NCBI GenBank assembly: GCA_022360905.1
Contig: JAKSBX010000196.1
Span: forward strand, 1-44,717
Reading direction: 5' to 3'
Length of the DNA: 44,717 nucleotides
Origin: Chromatiales bacterium
GTDB taxonomy: Bacteria > Pseudomonadota > Gammaproteobacteria > Chromatiales > Chromatiaceae
Shown here: positions 36,409 to 44,717 of the stretch, piece after piece
Position numbering within the stretch: position 1 is the first letter of the stretch
How the letters are laid out: each line of letters starts with the position of its first letter
The notes under the pieces: generated by a model
What the model was told of the DNA's origin: nothing
Database searches by the model: none
The model's input: only the letters and a program-made list of their open reading frames with translations
Program-made: the position numbers and the translations under genes

Positions 36409-36633
36409 TTATCCACTCAGTATCTTAATTATATATTTTAGATATTTAGACCTGTTATTATTATTAGGCCTGTAGATATCTAAGTTCATCTTGTATATCT
36501 ATTTGTTTTTTTAAGAGTTTTTCGAGCTTTTTCTGCTGTATTGAGCAGCCCTAATCCTGATGAATAGGTGTTGGTGGATTGTGGATAACTCACGCCGTTA
36601 AATTTAGCTTTTGTTTTAAACATTTTATCCACA
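36409..36633. other. oriC: Candidate replication origin between dnaA and dnaN
   Basis: Two exact DnaA boxes, TGTGGATAA (36580-36588) and TTATCCACA (36625-36633), plus the near-match TTATCCACT (36409-36417). Between them, 36418-36530 is very AT-rich and contains TTAGATAT/ATATCTAA inverted arms (36438-36445, 36476-36483) and four TTA triplets (36455-36466), features of an unwinding element. The dnaA-rpmH gap holds only one exact box, so this is the better origin candidate. Confidence 0.65.
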
Positions 36634-37977
36634 TTAACTACTCAGTGTTCTTAACAGATTGGAATAATCTTCGGATATTCTCGGATCACTCTCTCTCAAC
36701 TCTTTGACCTTTCTGTTGGCATGGATCACAGTCGTATGATCCCTGCCGCCAAAGGCGCTGCCAATTTCCGGCAGACTGTGATTGGTCAGCTCTTTTGCCA
36801 GAGTCATGGCAATCTGTCTCGGTCTTGCGATCGATCGGCTTCGTTTCGAAGAGACCAGATCTGATGTTCTTATCTGAAAATATTCAGCCACCGTCTTTTG
36901 AATATTCTCAATGGTAATCTGTTTATCATGTGCGGCCAGCATATCCCGAAGTGCATTTTTCGCGAAATCCAGGTTGATATCCCGACCGGTGAAGGTTGCA
37001 TTGGCGATCACCCGTCGTAATGCGCCTTCCAGTTCACGTATATTAGATCTGATGCGCTTGCCCATAAAGAAAGCAACTTCGTTGGGGAGCTCAGCATTCA
37101 GTTGTAGTGCCTTACTCTGCAAAATGGCAACTCTGGTTTCCAGATCCGGTGGCTCTATGGCGACGGTAAGTCCCCAACCGAATCTGGATTTGAGGCGCTC
37201 TTCCAGTCCGGTGACCTCTTTTGGAAACCGGTCACTGGAGAGAATAATCTGTTGCTGGGATTCGAAAAGCGCATTGAAGGTGTGGAAGAACTCCTCCTGT
37301 GAACGCTCTTTGCCTGCGAAAAACTGAATATCATCGATCAGCAGGGCATTTACTGAACGGTACTTCTTTTTGAACTGTTCGATGGTGTTGTGCTGCAGAG
37401 CTTTGACCATCTCTGCAACGAACCGCTCTGAGTGGAGGTAGACAACACGGGCCTGCGGGTTCTTTTTCAGCATCATATTGCCGACGGCATGCATCAGGTG
37501 GGTTTTACCCAGACCCACCCCACCATATATAAAGAGTGGGTTGTAAGCTTTGCCAGGATTTTCACCAATCTGTATGGAGGCAGCTCGGGCTATCTGATTG
37601 GATTTACCTTCGACAAAGGTATCGAAGATGAAGTTGGGATTGAGATTGCTCTGAATTGGCGTTGTATTGTCGCCACCCGAGGTTACGGTGATTGGCTGAG
37701 GCGGCGTAATCGGCTGTTTTTTCTGTGGACGGCTTTTTGAACCGATCTCTATGAGTACCTTGGGTGCCTCTCCGTTACATACGACATTGAGGTGATTTTG
37801 GATCTGATCCAGGTAGTGGTTGCGAACCCAATCGAGTACGAAGCGGTTTGGCGCAAGCAGCCGAAGTAGCTTTGCATCTTCAATGATTTGTAGTGGCCGG
37901 ATCCAGGTGTTGTATTGCTGTGGTGAGAGTACTTGCTCCAGGTGCTCAGTGCAGCGGTGCCAAAGGTCCAATTTCAC
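36634..37977 (-). CDS. dnaA: Chromosomal replication initiator DnaA
   Basis: AAA+ initiator that binds TTATCCACA boxes and melts the origin. About 447 residues. The frame reaches 38067, but family alignment begins at [15 protein letters not shown] 37977 is taken here; TTG 37971 (MDLWHRC) is equally possible and has GGAG seven bases upstream, while for GTG that GGAG lies only one base away. Seen: Walker [54 protein letters not shown], and the domain IV signature [15 protein letters not shown] DnaA box lies about 130 bases upstream, consistent with autoregulation. Confidence 0.98.
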   Translation of the reverse strand: MKLDLWHRCTEHLEQVLSPQQYNTWIRPLQIIEDAKLLRLLAPNRFVLDWVRNHYLDQIQNHLNVVCNGEAPKVLIEIGSKSRPQKKQPITPPQPITVTSGGDNTTPIQSNLNPNFIFDTFVEGKSNQIARAASIQIGENPGKAYNPLFIYGGVGLGKTHLMHAVGNMMLKKNPQARVVYLHSERFVAEMVKALQHNTIEQFKKKYRSVNALLIDDIQFFAGKERSQEEFFHTFNALFESQQQIILSSDRFPKEVTGLEERLKSRFGWGLTVAIEPPDLETRVAILQSKALQLNAELPNEVAFFMGKRIRSNIRELEGALRRVIANATFTGRDINLDFAKNALRDMLAAHDKQITIENIQKTVAEYFQIRTSDLVSSKRSRSIARPRQIAMTLAKELTNHSLPEIGSAFGGRDHTTVIHANRKVKELRESDPRISEDYSNLLRTLSS

Positions 37978-38105
37978 TCTCCAGCGACAGTCTTTAATCG
38001 GCTTGGTATTTAAACAAAGAAGAACTTCCCGCGCGTCCGGACAAGGCCACAAGGAATTTGTCGCCAACGGCTGGAATTATGCAAGTCTACTCTGGGTAGC
38101 CAGAG

Positions 38106-38114
38106 TTATCCACA
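38106..38114. promoter_or_regulatory. DnaA box in the dnaA-rpmH gap
   Basis: Exact TTATCCACA, about 130 bases upstream of the dnaA start and 45 bases from the rpmH promoter. Likely used for dnaA autoregulation. Confidence 0.75.
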
Positions 38115-38157
38115 GTTAAAATTGAATTTGTTGTGAGGGTTTTATACGCTTTGTCTA

Positions 38158-38187
38158 TTGACAAGCCCTAGTGTTTAGGACTAGGCT
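38158..38187 (+). promoter_or_regulatory. rpmH promoter
   Basis: Consensus -35 TTGACA (38158-38163), an 18-base spacer, and -10 TAGGCT (38182-38187) followed by a GC-rich ACGCG, as in growth-rate-controlled promoters. The spacer and -10 contain CCTAGT-N7-ACTAGG. Confidence 0.6.
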
Positions 38188-38239
38188 ACGCGTCTTTTTT
38201 TCGTCCATACTTCATTGGCGGATTTACCGGTAAGCAGCT

Positions 38240-38374
38240 ATGAAAAGAACATTTCAGCCCAGTAACTTGAAAAGAGCCCGCACTCATGGTTTTCGTGCGC
38301 GCATGGCAACTCGTAATGGCCGTAAAGTGCTGAAGGCGCGTCGCGCCAAAGGTCGTGCCCGCATCGCTCTCTGA
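38240..38374 (+). CDS. rpmH: 50S ribosomal protein L34
   Basis: 44 residues, the usual length; too short for many ORF finders. Starts [18 protein letters not shown] and continues with [18 protein letters not shown], the invariant L34 pattern of Arg/Lys-rich helices packing into 23S rRNA. The stop is TGA at 38372. It lies between the rpmH promoter and rnpA in the standard order. Confidence 0.98.
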   Translation: MKRTFQPSNLKRARTHGFRARMATRNGRKVLKARRAKGRARIAL

Positions 38375-38385
38375 GCCAGGGTTCA

Positions 38386-38751
38386 TTGCCAATATCTGAA
38401 GGGGCTTTCCCCCGAAACCGTAGATTACTCAAACCCGACGAATTTCGTCGGGTTTTTAGTGAAGGTCGGCGCTCGAGCGATCGCTTCTTTCTGGTACTGG
38501 CCTATCCGAACCGATCTGTTTATGCTCGCTTGGGTCTGGCGGTCGCTAAAAAGCATTGCCGAAAAGCAGTGGACAGAAACCGTATCAAGCGTATCATTCG
38601 CGAGAGTTTCCGGCTCAACCAGGCACGATTGACTGGCTTGGATTTGGTGGTTGTCGCCAGACATGGCGCGGCACTTGCGGATAATCGAGATTGTCTCAAT
38701 TCACTACAGCACCATTGGCATAGGATTGCAGAGCAATGCGCCAAATATTGA
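38386..38751 (+). CDS. rnpA: Ribonuclease P protein component
   Basis: Protein cofactor of RNase P, which trims tRNA 5' ends; basic, 121 residues. The hallmark is [16 protein letters not shown], with [17 protein letters not shown] at the N terminus and [10 protein letters not shown] near the C terminus. The start is TTG 38386, 11 bases after the rpmH stop, with AGGG close by; other starts would cut the FPRNRRLLK motif. It overlaps yidD by 16 bases. Confidence 0.96.
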   Translation: MPISEGAFPRNRRLLKPDEFRRVFSEGRRSSDRFFLVLAYPNRSVYARLGLAVAKKHCRKAVDRNRIKRIIRESFRLNQARLTGLDLVVVARHGAALADNRDCLNSLQHHWHRIAEQCAKY

Positions 38752-38972
38752 TCTTTCTGATCAGGCTCTACCAAACTATACTAAGCCCCTTTGTCGGCCA
38801 GCACTGCCGTTTTTATCCCAGCTGCTCTGCCTATTCTCTCGAGGCGATCGAAAAGCATGGGGCTTTGCGCGGATTTTGGCTGGCGCTGAAGCGAATTTCA
38901 CGTTGTCACCCCTGGCATGAAGGTGGGGTGGACCCGGTACCCGAACCTCAAAAAAAGCAGTTCCATGGATAA
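38736..38972 (+). CDS. yidD: Membrane protein insertion efficiency factor YidD
   Basis: 78 residues. The conserved core is [33 protein letters not shown] and then [24 protein letters not shown], with the three family cysteines. It is a peripheral inner-membrane protein that assists YidC-dependent insertion. It overlaps rnpA by 16 bases and yidC by 8, so translation is coupled along the cluster. Confidence 0.96.
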   Translation: MRQILIFLIRLYQTILSPFVGQHCRFYPSCSAYSLEAIEKHGALRGFWLALKRISRCHPWHEGGVDPVPEPQKKQFHG

Positions 38973-40641
38973 TCTAAGACTGATTCTCTTCTTTACGCTG
39001 GCCTTTCTGGGGCTGTTGATCTATCAAGCCTGGCAGCAGGATTACGGTATTCCCGCGCAACGGGAAGCCGAGCAGGCGGCCAGACAGAATGGCAATCTGG
39101 CCACTCCTCAGAGTGGTGAGGATTCCGGGGTGCCGACTGCAGCGGTTAAAGCAGATCTTCCCCAGGCTGCTGCGGGTGGTGCGGTTCCCAGTGGCATGGA
39201 GAGCGGCCAGAATGGCCAAGTGATCCATGTGGTGACCGATCTGCTGAAGCTGGAGATTTCCACTCAGGGTGGTACGGTTCAAAGGGCTGACCTGCTGCAA
39301 TATTTTGAGTCACTGGATACCCCTGATCTGAAGGTGGAGCTGTTATCACCCTCTGGTTCTGACCTCTATATCGCTCAATCCGGACTGATCGGATCGGAGA
39401 AAGGTAAGGCTCCGAGCCATGAAGCCATCTATCAGAGTGAGCAGACAAGCTACGAGATGGGTGAGAATCAGGATCAGCTGATTATTCCCATGGTGTGGAA
39501 GAGCCCTGATGGTGTGACGGTCACTAAACAGTTCACTCTGAACCGTGGTAGCTATCTGATCGATGTGGATTATCTGATCGAAAACCAGTCTGGTGAGAGC
39601 TGGGCAGCCCGTGATTATGGTCAGTTGCAGCGGGTTGAACCGGATGGTGACGGCAATGGTTTTACAACCTACACCTACACCGGTGGTGTCTACTACAACC
39701 CGAAGGATAAATACGAGAAGGTCGATTTCGACGATATGGCGAGTAAGAAACTCGATATCGATACGGATCGCGGTTGGCTGGCGATGATCCAGCACTACTT
39801 TCTCAGTGCCTGGATTCCACCCAAGGAGCAGGTAGAGCACTACTATACGAATGCATTGAGTGGCGGCAAATATCTGCTTGGCAGCTACTCCCCTTCCATT
39901 ACAGTTGAACATGGACAGACTCAACAGATCAGTCGTCAACTCTATATCGGTCCGAAACTTCAGGACCAATTGGAGAAGATTGCGGAAGGTTTGGAACTGA
40001 CCGTCGACTATGGCTGGCTTACCGTGATCGCCAAACCGATTTTCTGGTTGCTGAAGACCATCCACAACATGGTAGGCAACTGGGGTTGGGCAATCATACT
40101 GCTGACGATTCTGATCAAGGCTGTGTTCTATAAGCTCTCCGAGACAAGCTATAAATCGATGGCCAACATGCGCAAGTTCACCCCCAGAGTGCAAGCGCTG
40201 AAAGATCGTTATGGAGATGACAAACAGCGTTTCCAGCAGGCCATGATGGAACTCTATAAAACAGAGAAGATCAACCCATTGGGTGGCTGTCTGCCGATTC
40301 TGGTACAGATACCGGTTTTTATCGCTCTCTACTGGGTATTGCTGGAGAGTGTTGAGTTGCGTCACGCACCCTGGATTCTCTGGATAGAGAGTCTTTCGGA
40401 GAAGGATCCCTATTTCATTCTGCCGTTGATCATGGGTGTCTCCATGTTTGTCCAGCAGAAGCTCAATCCGGCGCCGCCCGATCCGATGCAGGCGAAGATC
40501 ATGATGAGTCTGCCGTTTGTGTTTACCATCTTTTTCGCCTTCTTCCCGGCCGGGCTGGTACTCTACTGGGTGGTGAACAACCTGATCTCCATTGCTCAGC
40601 AGTGGTACATCACCCGCCAGATCGAGAATGCGGCAACCTGA
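38965..40641 (+). CDS. yidC: Membrane protein insertase YidC
   Basis: Inserts proteins into the inner membrane, alone or with SecYEG. 558 residues from ATG 38965 ([20 protein letters not shown], the first membrane helix); the frame upstream lies inside yidD. The long periplasmic domain (about 90-345) is typical of Gram-negative YidC, and the Oxa1-like region (about 350-550) has [24 protein letters not shown], with the Lys-Leu stretch, [24 protein letters not shown], and [21 protein letters not shown]. mnmE follows by 6 bases. Confidence 0.98.
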   Translation: MDNLRLILFFTLAFLGLLIYQAWQQDYGIPAQREAEQAARQNGNLATPQSGEDSGVPTAAVKADLPQAAAGGAVPSGMESGQNGQVIHVVTDLLKLEISTQGGTVQRADLLQYFESLDTPDLKVELLSPSGSDLYIAQSGLIGSEKGKAPSHEAIYQSEQTSYEMGENQDQLIIPMVWKSPDGVTVTKQFTLNRGSYLIDVDYLIENQSGESWAARDYGQLQRVEPDGDGNGFTTYTYTGGVYYNPKDKYEKVDFDDMASKKLDIDTDRGWLAMIQHYFLSAWIPPKEQVEHYYTNALSGGKYLLGSYSPSITVEHGQTQQISRQLYIGPKLQDQLEKIAEGLELTVDYGWLTVIAKPIFWLLKTIHNMVGNWGWAIILLTILIKAVFYKLSETSYKSMANMRKFTPRVQALKDRYGDDKQRFQQAMMELYKTEKINPLGGCLPILVQIPVFIALYWVLLESVELRHAPWILWIESLSEKDPYFILPLIMGVSMFVQQKLNPAPPDPMQAKIMMSLPFVFTIFFAFFPAGLVLYWVVNNLISIAQQWYITRQIENAAT

Positions 40642-40647
40642 GGTTGA

Positions 40648-41994
40648 ATGACGCAACGTGATACCATCGCCGCCGTCGCAACCCCACCCGGCCGCGGTGG
40701 GGTCGGGATCGTCCGCATCAGTGGCGCCAATTGTCCACAAATTGCTCAATCCCTGATCGGTGATCTTCCACCACCGAGGGTGGCTAAACTGGTTGATTTT
40801 GTCGATCAGCATCAGCAGCTGATCGACCAGGGAATCGCGCTCTATTTTCCGGCTCCCCACTCTTTCACCGGTGAAGATGTCTTGGAACTCCAGGGCCATG
40901 GCGGTCCGGTGGTTATGGATCTATTGCTTCAGGCTGTACTCCAGGCCGGTGCCAGAGTCGCCCATGCGGGCGAGTTTAGTGAACGGGCCTTTCTAAATGA
41001 CAAGCTCGATCTGCTGCAGGCCGAGGCTATCGCCGATCTGATCGATGCCCAGAGTCATGCCGCGGCGCGTCTGGCCAGTCGCACCCTGCAGGGCCACTTT
41101 TCCCAACGTATTCACACACTGGTTGAGCAGCTGATTGAGTTACGGCTCTATGTTGAGGCGGCGATCGATTTCCCTGAAGAGGAGATAGACTTCCTCAACG
41201 ATGGCCATGTTAGTGAGCGTTTACAATCAATAATCTCTCTGGTTGAAAAGACTTTTCAATCTGCACAAAGTGGCAGAGTGTTGCGGGATGGTTTGACTTT
41301 GGTGATCGCCGGCAGACCCAATGCGGGTAAATCGAGTCTGCTCAATGCCCTGGCAGGTAGTGAATCCGCCATTGTCACCGAGATTCCGGGTACCACCCGG
41401 GATCTGCTCAAGGAGCGCATCACCATTGAGGGTATTCCCCTCCACATCATCGATACGGCGGGTCTGCGTGAGAGTGATGATCCGATCGAAGCGGAAGGCG
41501 TGCGGCGGGCAAGAGAACAGATGGCCGAAGCCGACAGAGTGCTTTGGGTTTTTGATGATCGTTGTGATCCGGATCCAATGGCGTTGGACAGAGCAACCTT
41601 GCCTGACGGTGTGCCGGTTACCCTGATACGCAACAAGATCGATCTGACCGATAAACAGCCCGGACTTCGACAGATTGAGGATGGGGTGGAGATTTGTCTG
41701 TCTGCCAAACAGGGCTTGGGTATGTCGCTGTTGAATGACCACTTGAAGCAGTGTGCCGGATATCAGGATCAACATGAGGGTGAGTTTATCGCCCGCCGCC
41801 GCCATCTTGATGCGCTGCAGCGGGGTATGCACTATCTCGACCATGGCCGGCAGAGTCTGCACCGCGATCAGGCCGGTGAACTGCTTGCAGAAGATCTTAG
41901 GTATGCCCAGCTCGCCCTTTCGGAGATCACCGGGGAGTTTACGGCCGACGATCTGTTAGGCCGGATATTCTCCAGTTTCTGCATCGGAAAATAG
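40648..41994 (+). CDS. mnmE: tRNA modification GTPase MnmE
   Basis: With MnmG installs carboxymethylaminomethyl groups at U34 of certain tRNAs. 448 residues. N-terminal folate-binding domain ([22 protein letters not shown]), helical domain, and the inserted G domain: P-loop GRPNAGKS (222-229), [17 protein letters not shown] and NKID. The C-terminal FCIGK, with the Cys of the family, is intact. It ends the rpmH-to-mnmE run, followed by a hairpin with a T-run. Confidence 0.98.
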   Translation: MTQRDTIAAVATPPGRGGVGIVRISGANCPQIAQSLIGDLPPPRVAKLVDFVDQHQQLIDQGIALYFPAPHSFTGEDVLELQGHGGPVVMDLLLQAVLQAGARVAHAGEFSERAFLNDKLDLLQAEAIADLIDAQSHAAARLASRTLQGHFSQRIHTLVEQLIELRLYVEAAIDFPEEEIDFLNDGHVSERLQSIISLVEKTFQSAQSGRVLRDGLTLVIAGRPNAGKSSLLNALAGSESAIVTEIPGTTRDLLKERITIEGIPLHIIDTAGLRESDDPIEAEGVRRAREQMAEADRVLWVFDDRCDPDPMALDRATLPDGVPVTLIRNKIDLTDKQPGLRQIEDGVEICLSAKQGLGMSLLNDHLKQCAGYQDQHEGEFIARRRHLDALQRGMHYLDHGRQSLHRDQAGELLAEDLRYAQLALSEITGEFTADDLLGRIFSSFCIGK

Positions 41995-42016
41995 TGATTT
42001 GGTGGCCATGGAAGTT

Positions 42017-42081
42017 GGGATATTTCGACTATCCAATTCATACGGAAATCCCTTGTTGTGCAAAATATCCCGAATTTTTTT
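42017..42081 (+). terminator. Terminator-like hairpin after mnmE
   Basis: GGGATATTT (42017-42025) and AAATATCCC (42063-42071) are exact inverted repeats with a 37-base loop, followed by a run of seven T (42075-42081). The loop is long for a classic terminator but the T-run supports it. Confidence 0.5.
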
Positions 42082-42157
42082 GATTCAGTACATTGTTACC
42101 ATAGCCAGAATCGCTTTAAGGTGTTGAAATAGAGATTCCGAATAAGAGGAGAGAAAG

Positions 42158-42394
42158 ATGCTGGGCGAATCACATGATCTGTTGCATGAATTTCCCGAGT
42201 ACGCAGAAAAAATTGCCGATCTGCGTAAGAGTAATGAGGTGTTTCACAATCTGATGGACGAGTACGACTGGCTGGATGCCCATATCCGTAATCTGGAAGA
42301 GTTGAGCACACCGGTCTCCGATTTTCACATGGAAGAGATGAAAAAACGGCGCTTGATGTTAAAAGACAAACTTTACGCCATACTGCACGATTGA
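42158..42394 (+). CDS. DUF465/YdcH-family small protein
   Basis: 78 residues, mostly two charged helices: LLHEFPEYAEKIADLRKSNEVFHNLMDEY and MEEMKKRRLMLKDKLYAIL, a short helical hairpin fold. The family is widespread in proteobacteria with no settled function. GAGGAGAG lies just before the ATG, an excellent ribosome site. It stands between mnmE and the convergent TgpA gene, with its own likely promoter downstream of the terminator-like hairpin. Confidence 0.93.
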   Translation: MLGESHDLLHEFPEYAEKIADLRKSNEVFHNLMDEYDWLDAHIRNLEELSTPVSDFHMEEMKKRRLMLKDKLYAILHD

Positions 42395-42410
42395 ATCTCC
42401 GAACAGATTC
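42393..42410. terminator. Hairpin between convergent stops
   Basis: GAATCT-CCGAAC-AGATTC, a perfect 6-bp stem filling exactly the gap between the DUF465 and TgpA stop codons. It may act on both strands; there is no T-run on the plus side. Confidence 0.45.
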
Positions 42411-44390
42411 TCAGCCGGGCTTTTGCCGCCCTGGATGAAACTGTTTGACCTGACGAATCAGCTTCTGGATCTGGGTTTTGTCCGGATTGGGTCCGTATCG
42501 TAATTTGATATAGAGGGCGGTAATTCTGCTGATCGGTGCCGTCAAATCGGGCCGCTGTGCAATCGCTCGTTTTGCGTAATCCATCGGTCCTTCATAGGCT
42601 TCCCTGCGAATACCCGAGCGGGCCAGTTTTTTACAATATCGGTTGTAAGCAAGAATCTCGGGTGCCGGTTGGTTTCTACCCGAAAGTACCAACCTCAATG
42701 TCACCAGTAGCAGTGGTATCGCAATCAGTCCGATGGCGATCAGGCTCCACTGGAGTGGTGTCAGCCTGTCGAAACCGAAATTACGCATCAGTGAAAACTG
42801 ATGTTCTCGGTTGTAACCGATGATCCAGCGTCGCCACTGAATGTTGGCGTTGTCCAGCATATGGGCAAAGCGCCGCAGGCTTGAACCGACCAGGCCCAGT
42901 TCGTCGAGCTGAAACATCGCCGGTGAACCCTCTGCGCCAAAATCATTTCTCAGTTGAAAGCGAATGCGTTCCGGTGCAACGGCGGCGGTCGGGTCGATAC
43001 GCAACCATCCGCTCTCTTCCAACCAGACTTCGGTCCAGGCATGAGCATCGTATTGGCGAATGATGAAGTAGCCACCCAGCTCATTGTACTCTCCCCCCTG
43101 ATAACCCAGGACCAAGCGGGTGGGTATGCCGGCAATGCGCATCAGTTGAGCGAAACTGGTGGCGAAGTGTTCACAAAAACCCTCTTGAGTCTCGAAAAGA
43201 AACTGATCGATGGGATTGTCCAGATAATGGGGAGGTTTGAGTGTGTAGACAAAGGGCTGCGTATTGAAGTGAGCCAATGCAAGATCGACGATCTCTCTCG
43301 GAGTTTCGGCACTACGGCGCCACTGTTCAACCAGATCGAATTGTCGATGAGTTACATTGCCTGGTAGTTCAAGGGCCCGTTGCAACATGCCGGGTAGCAC
43401 AACTCTGTTTTGTTGTTGGGTCGTGGATCGTACCTGATAAGTTAACGACTGCCTGACCGGTTTCCGGCTCTGTAAGAGAAGATCTTGGGTAAGTCTGAAA
43501 TTCTGGTTGTTGCTGACTGGCAGGTCTAGGGCATACAACCAGCGTTGCTGATGGGCTTCAAGAAAAACCTCATAGCTGTGTTCGCCAAAAGTATTCAGTT
43601 GTATGTGTCGTTCTAATGCCTGCCCCTCGTTGTTGAACCAGCTATGACCATCCGTATCCCAAATTACCAGGCCGCGCCAATATCGTTGTGCCGCAGCCGG
43701 AACCTCTCTGTCGAAGCTTACCCGGAAAGCGATCTCCGGTGATTCAATCAATTCAGCAATCTGGCCCGGTGTTACCCGGTCGCTGAGACCCGTTGTACCA
43801 CTGCTGCCAATCCCTAGATTCCAAAGGGGTTGGCTCAAACGGGGAAATATCACAAACAGAATGACGGCAATCGGTATTGCTTGTAGGGTGATGATTGCGG
43901 TTCTGATGAAAGGGTCTGACGTGGTTGTGGATGGTCGGATACGATTGATCTCAATCAGCAGGGCGGTTAAACAGACCATCACCGACAACAGATAGAGGGC
44001 CATCGGTATCGACTGATCAAATAGAAAATGGGTGATGATCACAAAGTAGGAGATGAACACGGCAACATAGAGATCCTGACGTCTTCGGACCTCCAGTATT
44101 TTTAGCAGCATCATTACCGTGAGCAGTCCTACACCCGCATCCCGGCCGATCAAAGTGTGATATTGAGTGAACGTAAGGAGCACGCCACCCAGGGTTGCCA
44201 GTACCAGCAGCCATCGTCCCGGTCGGAAGCGTGGATAGCGAAGTGCTGCAAGTCGCCAGACGAACAGCAGGATCAGAAACAGAGTGATCGGAACTGGAAC
44301 ATGTAGAGCATGAGGCATGATCGCCAGGCCGGCACAGAGGCTGACTAGGAGATGCTGTCTCGCGGTGAGACTGTGATCAGTGATCAGCAT
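42411..44390 (-). CDS. tgpA: TgpA-like membrane transglutaminase
   Basis: 659 residues. About six membrane helices lie in the first 190 residues, then a periplasmic transglutaminase domain, and one more helix near 555 with a cytoplasmic tail. The catalytic triad is visible: Cys in EGFCEHFATSFAQLMR, His in YDAHAWTEVW, and Asp in LRIDPTAAV. This is the DUF3488/TgpA architecture known from Pseudomonas, where it is essential for growth. The DUF58 gene upstream overlaps it by 14 bases, and a MoxR ATPase is usually next; that gene would lie outside the window. Confidence 0.93.
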   Translation of the reverse strand: MLITDHSLTARQHLLVSLCAGLAIMPHALHVPVPITLFLILLFVWRLAALRYPRFRPGRWLLVLATLGGVLLTFTQYHTLIGRDAGVGLLTVMMLLKILEVRRRQDLYVAVFISYFVIITHFLFDQSIPMALYLLSVMVCLTALLIEINRIRPSTTTSDPFIRTAIITLQAIPIAVILFVIFPRLSQPLWNLGIGSSGTTGLSDRVTPGQIAELIESPEIAFRVSFDREVPAAAQRYWRGLVIWDTDGHSWFNNEGQALERHIQLNTFGEHSYEVFLEAHQQRWLYALDLPVSNNQNFRLTQDLLLQSRKPVRQSLTYQVRSTTQQQNRVVLPGMLQRALELPGNVTHRQFDLVEQWRRSAETPREIVDLALAHFNTQPFVYTLKPPHYLDNPIDQFLFETQEGFCEHFATSFAQLMRIAGIPTRLVLGYQGGEYNELGGYFIIRQYDAHAWTEVWLEESGWLRIDPTAAVAPERIRFQLRNDFGAEGSPAMFQLDELGLVGSSLRRFAHMLDNANIQWRRWIIGYNREHQFSLMRNFGFDRLTPLQWSLIAIGLIAIPLLLVTLRLVLSGRNQPAPEILAYNRYCKKLARSGIRREAYEGPMDYAKRAIAQRPDLTAPISRITALYIKLRYGPNPDKTQIQKLIRQVKQFHPGRQKPG

Positions 44391-44717
44391 CGGCTACTCC
44401 ATATCTGGCCAAGGCGCTCAGACACTTCTGCATATGGGCACTGCCCAGACCACTGGCGATGGAGACGCCAGGTATTTTCAAAGCATAAGCGTGTCGCAAC
44501 TCCTCCTGCTGAAGAATGAATCGGCACAACAGACTGAGCCGTCTTTCAGGTTCCTGTTCAGGGATCAGTTCCCAATCGAGAGTGATCTCCACATGTCGAT
44601 CGCCACCGAACTGTTTGCTCAACAGGCCCTGCTGTCGGGCATAGGCCTTCCAGTCGATCTGTTTTGGCGAATCGCCAGTTCGAAAGGTGCGTAGTCCGAC
44701 AAAGTCATCACTGCCCA
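44377..44717 (-). CDS. DUF58 protein, C-terminal part (cut by window end)
   Basis: Reading on from the window edge gives FVGLRTFRTGDSPKQIDWKAYARQQGLLSKQF; the GD-P-IDWKA-AR stretch is the DUF58 signature. About 112 C-terminal residues are present. Its stop overlaps the TgpA start by 14 bases, so the two are translationally coupled. DUF58 proteins with MoxR ATPases and TgpA form a common periplasmic-envelope gene set; the substrate is unknown. The gene starts outside the window, and the apparent start at 44622 is only an internal Leu codon. Confidence 0.92.
   Translation of the reverse strand, partial: GSDDFVGLRTFRTGDSPKQIDWKAYARQQGLLSKQFGGDRHVEITLDWELIPEQEPERRLSLLCRFILQQEELRHAYALKIPGVSIASGLGSAHMQKCLSALARYGVADADH

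Noticed and set aside
39346..40899. A long open frame on the minus strand opposite yidC (517 codons)
   Set aside because: Antisense shadow of a certain gene and runs across the yidC/mnmE junction; no recognisable domain.

Overview
The window is a piece of a gammaproteobacterial chromosome that includes the replication-origin neighbourhood. The main evidence is the order gyrB-recF-dnaN-dnaA on the minus strand, running away from rpmH-rnpA-yidD-yidC-mnmE on the plus strand. Supporting evidence is the arrangement glnA, DUF4124 protein, ntrB, ntrC, a 44-residue L34 protein, an alpha/beta glycyl-tRNA synthetase, and a TgpA/DUF58 pair. The moderate GC content, the many cyclic-di-GMP and redox-sensing proteins and the gene content would fit a Chromatiales-like or sulfur-oxidising lineage. 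That placement is inference; no gene seen here proves it.

Layout. 1-4.6 kb: the C-terminal part of PEP carboxylase, a secreted CAP-domain lipoprotein, an unrecognised protein, and a 26-residue membrane peptide behind a structured leader. 4.6-11.1 kb: bacteriohemerythrin, a membrane hybrid histidine kinase, a beta-hydroxyacid dehydrogenase with hemE, a soluble PDC/Cache-like protein, and a small protein with a C-terminal zinc knuckle. 11.2-17 kb: a signalling cluster made of a CheB-CheR-PAS fusion, a PAS-GGDEF-EAL protein and a di-iron metallo-beta-lactamase-fold (ODP-like) protein. 17.2-23.5 kb: endonuclease V, a hypothetical protein, and the nitrogen regulon ntrC-ntrB-DUF4124-glnA with recognisable NtrC sites. 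23.5-26 kb: a compact operon of a PP-loop thiolase-like protein, a TusA-like protein and a CDF metal transporter. 26-31.6 kb: a DUF2780 protein flanked by two related palindromic repeats, then glyQ-glyS-mazG-gmhB-plsC. 31.7-42 kb: the origin region. 42.1-44.7 kb: a DUF465 protein, a TgpA-like transglutaminase, and a DUF58 protein cut by the window end.

Regulation. Two promoters carry FNR-type boxes at or within one base of the class II position (about -41.5) with good -10 hexamers and no -35: those of bacteriohemerythrin and of the CheB-CheR fusion. A weaker symmetric site precedes the 26-residue peptide. With the nearby di-iron ODP-like protein, this suggests that several oxygen- or redox-responsive functions cluster in the first 17 kb. 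The nitrogen regulon has one near-perfect NtrC site plus a sigma-54 element upstream of ntrB, and two NtrC-like sites 31 bp apart upstream of glnA.

Most of the window is ordinary core genome. I did not see a phage, an insertion sequence with a transposase, a CRISPR array or an rRNA or tRNA gene. The most notable less-ordinary items are the redox-linked promoter set, the 26-residue peptide, the thiolation/TusA/CDF operon, and the nested palindromic element with perfect 12-bp ends upstream of glyQ.
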